Shown piece by piece: positions 25,611-37,415 of a stretch of 64,000 nt of DNA. The notes under the pieces were generated by a model. The model saw nothing but the letters and a program-made list of their open reading frames with translations, was not told where the DNA came from and made no database searches. The DNA is from Mytilisepta virgata (lineage: Eukaryota; Mollusca; Bivalvia; Mytilida; Mytilidae), in NCBI GenBank assembly GCA_028015205.1, contig CM051521.1, positions 120,970,614 to 121,034,613 on the forward strand, in the 5' to 3' direction. Every line of letters starts with the position of its first letter. Positions within the stretch are counted from its first letter, which is position 1. The translations under genes and the position numbers were made by a program.

Positions 25611-26462
25611 ATATCTATTGAATTGCTTCAGAGGCTGTCTATTACTTGGTTTTAGCTATTTTTGTGAGGTCTTGTTCCCCGTACGCAAAATAATGGTGGT
25701 TGCATTTTACATGGTTTATAAACGCCACGACGAATTGTCTTTCTACAAATTAACTTCTCTTTACCAGAAGCCAATTAAGGGAGTAAAATAAAGTTAGGGA
25801 ACCAAGTTGCATGTTCAGTATCATTACGTTTCCTCACGTTTGACAGTGTTAAGTTAATTTACCATATCTTCAGTATTAAAGTCTCATCAATCTTCTTCAA
25901 ACTTTAGTAACGAGGGCCTGTTGTCATTTTTCAACTTTCTTTTTCCGGTTTTCCCGATGGAAGCCATTAATTTATTAGTAACATCTTATCTAATACTGAC
26001 AAATACATTGCAAAATGCTTGGATATTCAATCAAGGTTCAGTGATATATTACACACGAATATTAACAAATGTGTTATGTCAAGTCATTGTATAATCACCA
26101 CGTATCATTTATGTCAGATATTAGATACATGTATTTTTACAAGCCTAGCATAAAATCTGAATGAATTGACATAGAACAGAAAAGGGTGTTCAGTTCAGGA
26201 AAATATAGTGTTATCTTACATTTCTCTTTTGAAATTGAATGATATGACTTGTATAAAAAAGCTCATGTGGCTCATTCTTTTATTCAAAGAGAACTAGTCA
26301 ATGGACATAAGACCACTAAATGTCGATGTCTTTTAAACGGACATTTTTGTGTAGTTAAATTTTCCGTTCAAAATTTGACAAAAAATTACCAGATATTTCT
26401 AAGGCTCTTCCTTTTGATGTAGAGTTAACCAACCCTTCGCTCAGTTGGATACCCATTTGTTT

Positions 26463-26680
26463 TAATTGTTTTGATTTTTTATGATTGTGCTTATTAATTC
26501 ATCATTATATCATTAACCGGTTTTCCAATATTTTGATCTCGAGCACTGCTGATGAGTTGTCAGTCAATGAAATGACCATACAGTGCATCAAATTTATTTC
26601 GGTATTTTATGATACGTTTTATTATTCTTATTTTATCAAGAAAGTTAACTCAAATAAACCTTCTAACGACAGAAAATAAT
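26463..26680 (+). repeat. Interspersed repeat fragment, relative of 9700-9850
   Basis: The segment TTTTGATCTCGAGCACTGCT followed by GATGAGTTGTCAG and a TTCGGTATTTTATGATACG block keeps the motif order of the fragment at 9.7-9.85 kb. Confidence 0.45.
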
Positions 26681-27629
26681 GAGCCAGTGCTTTACCATAT
26701 TTATTTTTAAAACTATCTTAAAGTCTAAAAATAAACACCAATAGATTTAAGACCTATACGTTGCGTAACGAATCGGTACATGTATGAAATGAGTTCTGGA
26801 CAAATAAATTTGAATTGTTTCCCTTTATTCCTTTTTTTTTAATACGACGGCATTCCGGTATGAACATTTGTATAATCTCTGACAATATATTGACTTTCAC
26901 TGGGGATGGTACTGTCATTATTGACTTTACGTGAAGGAAGGGAATCTTTGTGTATGGAAGGAATTTTAAAATCAACACTGAAGTACATAATACAAAATAA
27001 TTCTACTTCTATTCAATCGGCAAAGGTATCTCTATGGCATAATTTTCTTTGACATCATATTATCGAATTAAATTATCCCTTGTTAAAAAATAAAATTTCA
27101 ATTTACACCTTCTCTGTAATTACGTAAACCTTAATATTAATATTTCTCTGTAATTATGTAAACCTTAATATTTCTCTGGGATTTTTACGAACATAATGAA
27201 TCATCCCTTTATATTTAGTAAAGAAAAGTTAATTATAGCTTCTAGATAAAAAACTAATAAAAGATAAATAAAAAGAAAAGATTGATAATTACAAATATTA
27301 AAATGGTAAGTAGAAAATGAATTGTACCAAACAAACAGACTGTTAGTCTCACTATTTACATAGTGTTTATTATTATTGTGACTGACTGAAAAAAATGAAA
27401 GCTTTAGAGCATAGTATGAATAAAAAAACTGTTAATCTTATATTTAAAGAAATACAAAGCATGAAAATATTGGAAAATTAGTCCTTACCTGAAATTAAAT
27501 TTTTAAAATTCGTTTTATTATCGCCTAGTTTAACTGAAGTCAATATTAACAGGTACTGATCGATTATCAAAAGTGTCACCTGTTAACGGTAAACATTTCT
27601 CCAAATTGTTATTCAATCATAATCTTATT

Positions 27630-28566
27630 AAGGTCTTTCCCGTTTCCAACGGAAAGACTTTATTGTAATTCGTCTGATTATTATTATTCTTCTTCTTTTC
27701 CGCAAAGTTTGATGTCCAGAATTTTTTTTCATTTCGCAACATATCAAAATGATATTTTGCAGGATGGTTCGGAATGATAAACCACAGTCTGGACTGACCC
27801 TGCGAAGTCGAAATCTTTATCGATACAGAATTATCTGCCCAAACACCGCTCTATCACGGAAACCGTAACAGATAGAGGCAAACCGAAAGGTGGAAAATTT
27901 TCGACATCTTAAGACACAAGTTTGTTCTCATTTGGTCGAAACATTTTCAAGACTCCTTATAAGAGTTGCTCCCCCTTGAACAGTTAACCGAACACCTTAA
28001 GGGTCAAAAGTCATGAACGGCTAGTCATAGAGACTTGGGACTTCCACCAATGACCATCACATGTCATGACCTTGAAATTGACCTTAAGGTCAAAGGTCAA
28101 GGTCAAACTTGACCCCCGACCTTAAACGTTGTAACCGCTCTGTCTCGGAAATGGTAAAAGATAGCTGTATTGAGAAAAATGTTCATCTTGTCAAGACGCA
28201 ACTTTGTCAAGTACAGTCAAAGCAGTATATCAACTCCGGCCCTTGAATATTTAACAGAACACCTAGATGGTCAAAACTCATCGACGGTTAGTTATAGAGA
28301 TTTGAGACTTGCACCAATGTTCATCAGAGATCAAGAACTTCAAAATGACCCCAAGGTCAAAGGTCAAGGTCAAACTTGACCTCTGACCTTAAACCTTGTT
28401 CCACTCTATCTCATAAACCGTAAAAGATAGCTGATCAAAGGTATCGAGAAAAATATTTAGAATGTCAAGATGTCATGGTTAATATCCTTAGCAACCATGC
28501 AAACAACACCCAAGAAACCAAATACAAACTTGAGATAAAAGGTCAGTCTGACCCGGGAAAGACCTT
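27630..28566. mobile_element. 0.94-kb element with 13-bp terminal inverted repeats
   Basis: The left end AAGGTCTTTCCCG (27630-27642) is exactly complementary to the right end CGGGAAAGACCTT (28554-28566). Just inside the left end GTCTTTCC and GGAAAGAC form a second hairpin. The body contains two diverged copies of a block of about 270 bp, each with a cluster of AGGTCA half sites and the phrase AACCGTAA(C/A)AGATAG or similar. No transposase frame is seen, so it would be non-autonomous. A target duplication is not obvious. Confidence 0.6.
28068..28400. promoter_or_regulatory. Two clusters of AGGTCA half sites inside the element
   Basis: At about 28091-28122 and again at about 28350-28381 the DNA reads AAGGTCAAAGGTCAAGGTCA followed by AACTTGACC. 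This gives direct AGGTCA half sites spaced 1 and 0 bases, then an inverted half site. The 1-base spacing is the DR1 arrangement bound by HNF4/RXR-type nuclear receptors. Binding is inferred from the motif only, and the repeats may simply be part of the element. Confidence 0.4.
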
Positions 28567-28659
28567 GCAATTGTTCTCTGAACAATTGTCCTTCTAGTTT
28601 ATGCTACTAATTTATCAACATAATGAAAAAAAATGATTTGATTATCAAATGATTCACTT

Positions 28660-28935
28660 TTATCGAAGTTGAAATTTTTTTTGAAATGTTCTTACCTTGG
28701 AATTTCGACACATCAAGGCTAATTTATATTTTTTTCTTCGAGAAGACTTAAAATATACTCGAGTTAACCGGGATTTCGAATAAACCGAATTCGACACAGC
28801 AAAGGTAAAATAACATTGAACAAATAGACATTTTGGCCGAAACGGAGAAATACCTCGACGTTTCCGAGTTTTCGACACAAACGAGTTCGAGACAACGAAG
28901 TTCGACTATACAGCGCGAAAGGGTAACATCAAAAC
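28660..28935 (-). repeat. Possible pogo/Tigger-like MITE remnant
   Basis: The minus strand reads GCGCTGTATAGTCGAACTTC, GTTGTCTCGAACTCG and GAAAACTCGGAAACGTCGAG. The repeated TCGAAnnnnnnTCTCGAA style resembles the ends of pogo/Tigger-type elements, in which strings of TCGA are common. I cannot define both ends. Confidence 0.3.
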
Positions 28936-29839
28936 ACATTACAGAGAACATGGGAAGCAATGATCCATAGATCGCATTGGGGCACTAAATGTTCCTAAGC
29001 AACAGAATATATCTATACATTACTAACCATTGATACGCTTAATTTTTGGAAACCAGAAAAACTGCAATACTTAAATACAATTTTGACTTTTTATACCGAT
29101 CATTTCGAATTACAGACTATAAGTGAGTAACTCTGAAGTCAGTATAAAATACGAATGCACATTTCAAATTTTGTGATGACGAAGAAAAAAAATTGAATTG
29201 ATTTTTTTTAAACAATACATCCATTAAGACTTCCAAAATATAATTTTATTGATATTCATCCATATCTCCTAAATTTAAAAGAAAGAAAGAATTCTGGAAA
29301 CACTACCAATTTTTACCAAAATAGCAAGATTCGTCAAACTATTAAAGTACAAAACCATATGTCAGAAATTTACCTACCGTCATGTAAAAATTTAAGAATT
29401 ATATAAAGAGAATTTTAAATATAATTGCAAGGGTTATATATAGGAATGGGAAAAAACATCGTTGTATTATTTGTAATAGTCCCTCAATTTAAACTATTGT
29501 GTGTCTCGCATATTTCGGCAACTGTAATTCTACATGAAATAATCACGTTTTCACTATTACTCTGTACTTTTTAAAATAGCAATTAAGAATGTCTTAATGG
29601 TCAACATGGAACATACTTTCGGAGACATAACTTGCAAATATTTTGTAATGTCACATTTGTTTGTGGTGACATCATATATGATGCAAAAATCAGTGAAATG
29701 CACACGCAGATCGGAAAATCATCTGTCGTTAAATATTTGAGATATATATTTCAACAGTGGAAAAGGAAATAATTCGTTACGGCTATTGGAAACAAAAGGA
29801 AGTGTAATACTTTTTACTTTCATTTTAAATTTTAAATAC

Positions 29840-30120
29840 TTTATTAATACAATGCACCCCAATTAAGGGTATAAGCATACAATTTTTATACATACAATAT
29901 AATACATAAATCACAATTCATATTTCATATTTCACCCACACACATATTCATAACATAATACATTTTTAAAGACAAAAGACTGACTATTAATTTTCCCTTC
30001 AGTTCTAATGACTGTTTTATAAAGGTATCCACCATTTTACTGTCAGCTGGTGTTGGTGGATTTAGACTGAATTCTATTAATTTCAACAGTCTCTGTATAT
30101 TGAATAAAGTTAACATCCTC
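29840..30120 (-). mobile_element. Possible LINE 3' end fragment
   Basis: On the minus strand a short frame (30116-29925) is followed by TTAATTGGGGTGCATTGTAT and then TAATAAAGTATTTAAAATTT. This arrangement, a coding remnant, a short 3' part and an AATAAAG-rich end, resembles the other LINE 3' ends in the window. No reverse transcriptase motif is present, so the assignment is weak. Confidence 0.3.
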
Positions 30121-32010
30121 TAAAAGTAAATTTTGATATATTCCCGAAAAACCACTTGCAGTTTGAAAAAAGACACTCAGTATATATATTTTTGTTTGTA
30201 GAAGCTTCGAAGAGAAACATTTATATCACATGTAAATGTTGATGCCCTTGGATTATCATTACAGGATTCGCGTTCTTTATTGTAATTGTTTTGATATTCA
30301 AAATAATAATGTGAAAAATTTTTGATAATGATGATATCAACAGTAAAGTGCCAAAATTTTGGTCCAGAACGCAGCTTATTAGACAAGTTGTTGAAATGTG
30401 CATAACTCTGCTCATTAAAATTGGAATCGTACAATGTTCATGTGCGTATTCTGTACTCACAAGACAGTTACCGAAATAAAACTATAAATTATTCAAGCAG
30501 CGGGTGAAGTTTTTTTCATTTTGACATTCCTTTCTGCTTATAACATTTTGGTTGTTATTTCCGGCCTGTATTATCTTATATATACGGGAAACGAGGCTTT
30601 TACAATGAAAAGATGATGAATGATAAGAAGAGGTGACATGTACCTTTCTTGGTCATCTGTGGAACCTCTTATTGTGCTTCATTATGTTCTAAGCATTCAT
30701 AAACATAAGAGAGGTACAATTATCGAAGCTTGTAAAAATCTATCACTTATCTTACGGAATCTGAATGTATATCAGAAAAGGAGACAAAGCTACTTCAAAC
30801 AACACTCACCTGTTGTGATAATGTCAAGAGCTCTTTAATCTTCCACTTAAACTAATCAATATACAGGTGTTATCAACAAAGAACCGGAAGTGTCTGACGA
30901 GTGTTTATGTCTGTTGCTTTTTAAGACAAGAGTCTGTGCATTGAACTCAAAATTGTTATTAACTTAGTAATTAAAATCTTTCTCAACTTCCATTTTCAAA
31001 GAACACAAAATTCCCAACAAAACATCAAAATAATGTAAAGATATGACGCTCACCGACTACAGTTGTCACGTGTGCAGTAAGAAATGAGTTAAAGACTTGA
31101 ATATGTTATGACACGCGAATGATTGTCGGCTCAGCATTACTTCACCGCAAGAAGTCTTTGTAAAAATGCTTTATAACTTTTACCTGCATCATGTAAGGTA
31201 ATTAGCCGCGCACCTGCAGAGCTCATTCTGTAAATAACTGGTAGGATACAGTAATGTAATACTGGTACGTTAGTCTTTTATCATTTCATTTTCTTCATCG
31301 TTGAAACCAATCTAAATTAAACATGCGCTGGTATTTACACAAGAAGTTGAAACTTGAAGAAATTACTTTAGTGTTTCTGATTAAATAGAATATTGCGTTT
31401 CTTATCTAGTCATTCTTAGACTGACATTTGATGTTTCTTTCTGATTAAAATCATACAAACTTGCTCTGTAAAAAGAACAAAAGTCACACTTTAATTCCAA
31501 AACATTAGTAAAATGTCTAGTTTGATTAAGTGTGAAACATTTGGCAGTTTTGGTATCGTAACCGATTTTTTAATATAAATTCATTCAGACAGAAGTCTTT
31601 AATTATTGATAATTACAAGCGAGAAACATTATTTGATTGGAAGTATGCAAGATAATAATTTCACAAGCCTTCAATTAACGCTTCCTATAATGAGATTTCA
31701 CTCCCCTATCTCTAGTTCTACCACCAGACATGTCTGCTTGTATTAGATCATTTAAAATATTAATGGAACATACGTCTGAATTTAGTTTTTGTCAAAGAAT
31801 ATAAGTGTTAAAAGGTCCCAAGTCTCCTGTAAAGTAAAAAGGGTGCACACCAATCCTAAAAATAACCTTTTGCTTTATCGTTATACAAAAGCATTCCGAG
31901 GATTTAACACCTCTTTTGATATAAACATTTTTATCATGCTTTCAATAAAAAGTAAGAAAAAAACAATGTTGTAATATAGAGACAGTATAATTGCTATACT
32001 TTTTATACAG
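30121..32010. other. Non-coding stretch, nothing recognised
   Basis: Several open frames of 60-85 codons occur on both strands, but none shows a family motif or paired splice signals. Confidence 0.4.
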
Positions 32011-32224
32011 ATTCAGATTCAGATTCTTTATTTACACTCAGACACAAAATTTGTGTTACATGAGGACAATATATAATACATTAATACAAAATCATAGAGT
32101 AGGCAAACATACGAAAGAAATATAGAAAATATTATAAGAAATAACTTTCTTGATGAAAATTGCAATATTACATAATAACTGAGTATGACAATAAGTAAAC
32201 ATGTAGGCAATTTCGTTCATTGAA

Positions 32225-32450
32225 AGGGTTACAGTATACTAACGAGGGATAGATTTGTTTCTGAGATCCAAACTTTTTGCTTGTTTACATATAAAAAGGT
32301 TGTGATATTCATCCCCAATTAGGTCAACCTTGCAGAGATTACACAGTCTATTTTCCTTTGTAACCAGCGACCAGTTTCTATAGGAATTTTTAAATTACAT
32401 GTTCTAAATTTTGAGATCCACATTCTAGATCTCTCTGGGAGTTTAAGTAA
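32225..32450 (-). pseudogene. C-terminal Cys/His tail of the LINE polyprotein
   Basis: The minus strand reads IPIETGRWLQRK and, after a frame slip, RLCNLCKVDLIGDEYHN. The IETGR..RLCxLC..DEYH pattern recurs in the LINE remnants at 38.7-39.2 kb and 39.5-40.3 kb. Confidence 0.65.
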
Positions 32451-33179
32451 GTATTTTTCTGGGCCAACTTTTATCTTAAATAAGAAATAAAAAATTCTCT
32501 AAGAAGAGTTTTCGATAATACTATACCAATTTTGAATAAACTAGTCTTGAAAGGTTTGCGTAATTAGACGTTTATAATACTTCAAGTTGACATAGTGCTG
32601 ATGCAAATAGATATAGCTAAGGTCATAATTATCAAAAATTAACTTTACACATGTAACCCATTTGAAAGTACAAACTTTGTTTTGGTGAGGTTTTAACATA
32701 AGTTTAAACATTAAACTACTCAGTTTGTTTTCATTTTTCAATAATCTATTGACAAAAGATATCATTCTAGGTTTAACTTTTATAACAAGCGGAAATCTTC
32801 CCAATTCACCATAAAGCATAAAGTTTGGTGTACTTTTTCTGAGTCCCAGAATAAATTTTACAAAATTGGAGGTGGACCCTTTCAATAACATCTAAATTTT
32901 CAAATCCCCAAACCTCTGAGCCATAAAGAAGAATAGGTTCCACTAAACTATCAAACAGTTGAAGTTCTAGACCTAAGGGTATACATGTATTCAAATTTCA
33001 CTTTTGCGTCACTTGTATTTTATAAGTGAACCAAGGTAATTATAGTGATCGACGATTTCAAGTGATGCACCATCAAGTTTAAATTCTAAATTATGGGGAA
33101 ATTTCTGCTTGCAGAATATCATAACTTTTGTTTTGGTCGTGTTCACCGAAATTTTCCACGTCTTACGTTATATATCAAA

Positions 33180-34075
33180 AATATTCAGATTATCTTGCAT
33201 TTTGTCCCTGGTTTCTACAAAGATCACCATATCATCAGCATACAAAAGTGCATAAACTTCTAAATAGATTTGAAGTGTATTTTGAAAATTTTGGGAACAA
33301 AGTCTAGTGAATATCCATCAAGATTTTTGAAAGAAATCTTCCAAATCGTTTAAAAATATCGAAAACAAAAATGGATACAGGTTCTCTCCCAGTCTAACCC
33401 CTACTAAACAAGGAAAACATTCCGATCGCTCATTTTTATACTGTGCGCACGATTTAATGTTACCGTACATATTATATATATTACATTGAAGCACTTTCCT
33501 TTTATATTACAGTGTAATCCATAATCCAGTCCACCACACTGTATCAAATGCTTTTTTAAATCAATAAATGTACAGAACAGCTTCTTCCCACACGAATTAA
33601 AAAGAGAAATAAGGGCATGTAATACAAAAATATTGTCAGCAGTGGAGTGAATCCGGCTTTCTGAATCCGGCTTGGTTTCCTGAAATCACTTCGAATTCGT
33701 TCGAAAATGCATTCAATCTCTCGTTAAGAATACAGGTAAACAACTTTCCCAGACAAGTTATGAGTGTAATTGCTCTAAAATTATCTGGTTTTAATCGATC
33801 GCCTTTATTCTTATAAATAGGCTTAATAATACCTATATGCCAGTTTTCTGGAATGATGCCAGTATCAAGCACTAGATTGAATAATTTACTCAACAACGGT
33901 ATACATTCGTTTAGAATATTTTTTATATATTCGTTCAAAATATTATCGACACCCGGAGCCTTGTAAGATTTTAAGTTCGAAATCGCCTTGTTTGACCTCG
34001 TCATCCCCGATATGCCCATTCAAAATATCCTTAACGCGAGGGTGGTCTTCGAAAAAAGGTACCCATAACATAACG
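33180..34075 (-). pseudogene. Reverse transcriptase domain of the LINE, broken
   Basis: The minus strand encodes the standard N-terminal RT landmarks: LKSYKAPGVDNILNEYIK, then GIIPENWHIGIIKPIYKNKG, then FRAITLITCLGKL, and NQAGFRK at about 33690-33670. A one-base frameshift near 33650 moves the frame. The text then resumes as STADNIFVLHALIS and later reaches the catalytic YADD box at 33231-33242 (LLYADDMVIF). Further stops lie between. The enzyme would have copied the element's RNA at a nicked target site. This copy cannot make a full protein. Confidence 0.85.
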
Positions 34076-34175
34076 TTAGCTAATTGACAAAAAGAATAGG
34101 TTTGAAGCCGTATAAAATTTTCCTAAAGTTCATTCTTTTCAGATTCTAAGTTGTAGTCCCCCCCCCCAAGGTACC

Positions 34176-34620
34176 TTACTCTATTTTCAATAATATGATG
34201 GTGTTGCTCTTCGTTCTCCAGTGCATAGGCATGTTGGTTTGAATTGTTTTTATTTCATAGATTTCTCGTTTCATTAATGTTACATTTTCTTCAACATCAC
34301 GTGGCTTTTTGTAGATTTCGTCTAATAAATCAAGCTTCTGTAGCTTTTGTTGAATCATGTTGTTTGTTGTGTTTACGTTTTCAAGTCTGTTGTCATCGCT
34401 GTCATATTTGAAATTATAGCTTGCAAAAAATATTGATATCGTTTGTCCAGACTGCAATTCGTCCTTGTGGCATAGAAATCGGGGTTGGAGCAGGATTATC
34501 CTTAGCCTGTTGTTGAGAAGTGTCTTGTACCGGAGTGCTTTGTAATGGGTAAGAGGTGGACGAGGCTGTCTGAACACTGGCCGTGGGTTTTGCACATTGT
34601 GTTGCCCAAACGAAGGATCA
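34176..34620 (-). pseudogene. ORF1-like remnant with coiled coil
   Basis: The minus strand first reads a Q/S/T/P-rich segment in one frame (…PLQSTPVQDTSQQQAKDNPAP…). After a probable frameshift near 34430, a heptad-like coiled-coil segment follows in another frame (NNMIQQKLQKLDLLDEIYKK, then DVEENVTLMKREIYEIKTIQ). Coiled coils of this kind are typical of LINE ORF1 proteins, which bind the element RNA. No RNA-recognition fold follows. A run of ten C lies at 34158-34167. Assignment to the adjacent RT rests on strand and order. Confidence 0.5.
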
Positions 34621-34930
34621 ATAAATAATTGCTAGGGCTCATTTGACCATATATTGACTAGTTGGCCCATTTAGCACACAGAATAGTCACTAAGTCATTT
34701 GCAATGGTTTTAAGACACAGTTTGCATCCCAGGAACCTCAATTTCAGGATCAATTTTACATACTCCTAAAACCTCATAAAGTACGGCCTGTCTATTCCGC
34801 CATTTTCCGTTCAGCCAACAATGATTTATCTGCACCAGCTCATGTACAAATACATTGTATTTATAAAACATAAGTACATCTATAAATTTTTCAAAATAAA
34901 TCCTTGATACCATCTTTAATGCATATGATG
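34621..34930. other. Spacer between the LINE and the SINE
   Basis: No feature was recognised. The frame that crosses into the SINE from here is produced partly by the SINE sequence. Confidence 0.4.
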
Positions 34931-34942
34931 TGCACATTTCGT

Positions 34943-35199
34943 TTGTTTGTTTGTTTGTTTGGTGTTTTACGCCGTTTTCAGCACATTTGGCTATTTCGCG
35001 GCGGCCAGTTTTTATTGGTGGAGGAAGCCGGAGTACCCGGAAGAACCACCGACCTTCGGTAGGAAAATTGGCAATCCTTGACAATTAAGATCAGAGTCGA
35101 ACACACACCGCCACATGTGAGATTCGAACTAACAGCCTCAGCGTTTGATCATTAGTAGTCATGACGAACTACCTAGACCACTCGACCACTGAGGCCCCC
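34943..35199 (-). mobile_element. Full-length tRNA-derived SINE with 12-bp target duplication
   Basis: TGCACATTTCGT occurs exactly at 34931-34942 and 35200-35211, flanking the element. On the minus strand it starts GGGGGCCTCAGTGGTCGAGT, which contains an A box (TGGTCGAGTGG). It has a B box AGTTCGAATCTC (complement of 35119-35130), then a body with CCTACCGAAGGTCGGTGGTT and CTCCGGCTTCCTCCACCAAT. It ends in a (CAAA)n tail (GTTTGTTTGTTTG on the plus strand). A long target duplication with a short-repeat tail indicates LINE-driven insertion. The other copies are a fragment at 7420-7575 and the split copy at 50336/51361. Confidence 0.93.
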
Positions 35200-35211
35200 T
35201 GCACATTTCGT

Positions 35212-37045
35212 CGATTAATGACTCATCAGTTGTGTAAAGGACTATACCCTAAAAATAATCCAAAACGTTGAACAGCAAATTCAAAAGGGCCAAAAAAAAA
35301 GATAAAACAATGTTACAATGTATTTCGATTTTGTAATGATTTTTGTGTCACAACAGAATAAGAATATTTTTCAAATACATTGAAATATTTGTTTTTTCTA
35401 TAAATTTATCATCCATCATAGATATACTACCAGTGCCTTTACATAAGGTACATATTTTAAAATCCTGAACTGTATAGGGGGACTTCTGTAATAGTTCTTA
35501 TTGAATGTCTGAGTTCAGGCTCTTAGGTTATATTTCACTGAATCTTCATTTCGTGTACCACAATGCAATCTAATAAGACTGACATAATCATGTGATAATA
35601 CATGAAATCTATTGTAAATTATTATTTACTAAGTATAGTATGATATGCTCCTATCAAGCTAAAGTATGGCCAATACTGTCTGATGAAAGGCCGTTTCACG
35701 TTAGGGATATCATCGAGTATTTCTTCCAACCAATATGCAATAAAGTTTTTGAAATATAAAAAAAACCATATTGTTCTTCTCATAGAATATTCTTATACCT
35801 GAAAATCATGATAAGCATATTTATAGTATTGTGATGAAATCAATTAGGTATCTTGTCAGAGCATTCACTTTTATATCGGAATCAGAGGGTGTGGATTACT
35901 TTCTTTTTGATAAAATCGTTTACAAAATACATGCCTGCTTGAATTCTGGCTACATAAAAAATATTGCAGATTTACTGATAAATAACAAGATGACAAAGAC
36001 TATATCTGTGTTGATTGCACAGTACTTAAATTTACACTTTTATAGTAAATTGATTTAATGTTAATTATCAAGATTTTGACGCCGATTTTTTGTTCTGTAA
36101 TAATTTCCCTGATTAAAAAAAAAACATATACATCGATTTTGTATTATGGAAAACAATCAGAGACATCATTTCTCGCACCTTTCCAATTTTAACCACTTAG
36201 GTTTGATTATTTTGATAACGGTCGATGAGATATCTAAGAGTTATTATTTTGTTACGTTTAAAACTTTTTTTATTTATTTAAAGCGCATCTGTAATATGTA
36301 TCGATCCGCTTTTGTCTTTATAACACCGATCTTGCGTAGGTTCATTAATATTATCTGTCAATTTTGATTTGACAAAAAAAATTCTATGTAAAGATTGCTA
36401 TCACAGGGAATCCTTCTTTATAACTCGCTGAAATAAAATGTTATTGTAGACGAGTGTTTCTAAAATTTAATCCATCATATTCAGATAAATCTGACATAAA
36501 TGCCCCAAAATTAATCCATCAATACACAGGAAACCAAAAAAAAAAAAAAAAATAAAATAGTAATGTTTGTTCACCCCCTGATATTTCAAGAAATATTACA
36601 ACATGTACTTTTTTTAAATCAGTTTGCTATGAAAGTGTTCAGAAATTGCCGTAGTTTTAAAATTTTATTTGTTACACACACAAAAACTATAATGAAATGC
36701 GATATATATTTTGTAGACAATACATAATAACTATTTACTAATTTTGTTATAAAAGAATTTTATTTCATCATCAGGATAAGCCTTTCTATCAGAAACAACC
36801 ACATACACATACGTCTTGTATTGTCTTTATCCTACAATCCCCTTTAGTAGCGTAAAATACCTTAAAATAACGATTGAAGTTGAAATCCAATTGCCGTGAA
36901 AACGCGGGAAACGCCACGACATCATCTGGTACATTCACTACGCTCCTCGTGCTCTTCATGTAAACAAGTACCAGTAGACTTTATTAGGTCATTGCCCTAA
37001 TACGACTAAGTTTATTCTACAATTTATTAGACCGGAAATGGCTTG
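35212..37045. other. Non-coding stretch, nothing recognised
   Basis: Two short plus-strand frames (35831-36058 and 36146-36367) have AT-biased codons and no motif. A run of A with a few interruptions lies at about 36536-36555. Confidence 0.4.
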
Positions 37046-37103
37046 ATTGCAGGATAATAATTCTTTATTTGTATATTTCACCCATATGGGTCAAGCAAAC
37101 ATA
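37046..37103 (-). mobile_element. 3' end of a LINE fragment, left of the Tc1 insertion
   Basis: On the minus strand this reads GACCCATATGGGTGAAATAT followed by ACAAATAAAGAATTATTAT, matching the style of the other LINE ends. It continues the fragment that resumes at 38644 on the far side of the Tc1 element. Confidence 0.55.
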
Positions 37104-37104
37104 T

Positions 37105-37126
37105 ACTGAACCGCAAAAGAAACGTC
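37105..37126 (+). repeat. Left terminal inverted repeat of the Tc1 element
   Basis: Exact inverted match to 38621-38642, with weaker similarity continuing inward for some tens of bases. Confidence 0.95.
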
Positions 37127-37360
37127 GCTTTTTCAAAATGTTAGCAAAATTCAAAATAAATATTAATTAATGATTTTTATATAATCAGTATTACGATTAC
37201 ATCACCAGGTAAGATTAAATTACCTGTGAATTAAATTTTCGGTTGAATAATTTTCAGTTGATATCGTAGAGCGACCGTACCTAAAACCGCTCGTGGGACA
37301 CACTTGGCGGTAATTTTTCTTAAATCTTAAATGTTCGTGAAATTCATGCTCCTTTATGGG

Positions 37361-37370
37361 TATAAAAGGC
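37361..37370 (+). promoter_or_regulatory. TATA box of the transposase gene
   Basis: TATAAAAGGC stands 55 bases upstream of the ATG at 37416. It lies inside the longest open frame, which argues that the upstream ATG at 37356 is not the translation start. Confidence 0.65.
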
Positions 37371-37415
37371 CGGAGAAAATTAAAGAGTGTTAGTATCAGT
37401 GTTGATACAAAAGCT

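Larger units (their letters stand above)
32011..34620 (-). mobile_element. Degenerate, internally deleted LINE retrotransposon
   Basis: On the minus strand the order is an ORF1-like segment with a Q/S/T-rich part and a coiled coil (34620-34176), a reverse transcriptase (about 34075-33180), a C-terminal Cys/His tail (about 32450-32225) and a 3' end. The 3' end is AATAAAGAATCTGAATCTGA, i.e. tandem AATCTG steps. No apurinic endonuclease or ORF1 RNA-binding domain lies between the coiled coil and the RT, so an internal deletion is inferred. Frameshifts and stops throughout make it inactive. The short-repeat 3' tail and the domain order fit a CR1/Jockey-like LINE, though the exact clade is uncertain. 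Confidence 0.8.

Noticed and set aside
30177..30460. Two overlapping minus-strand frames of about 80 codons
   Set aside because: AT-biased composition with no motif, and each frame shadows the other.
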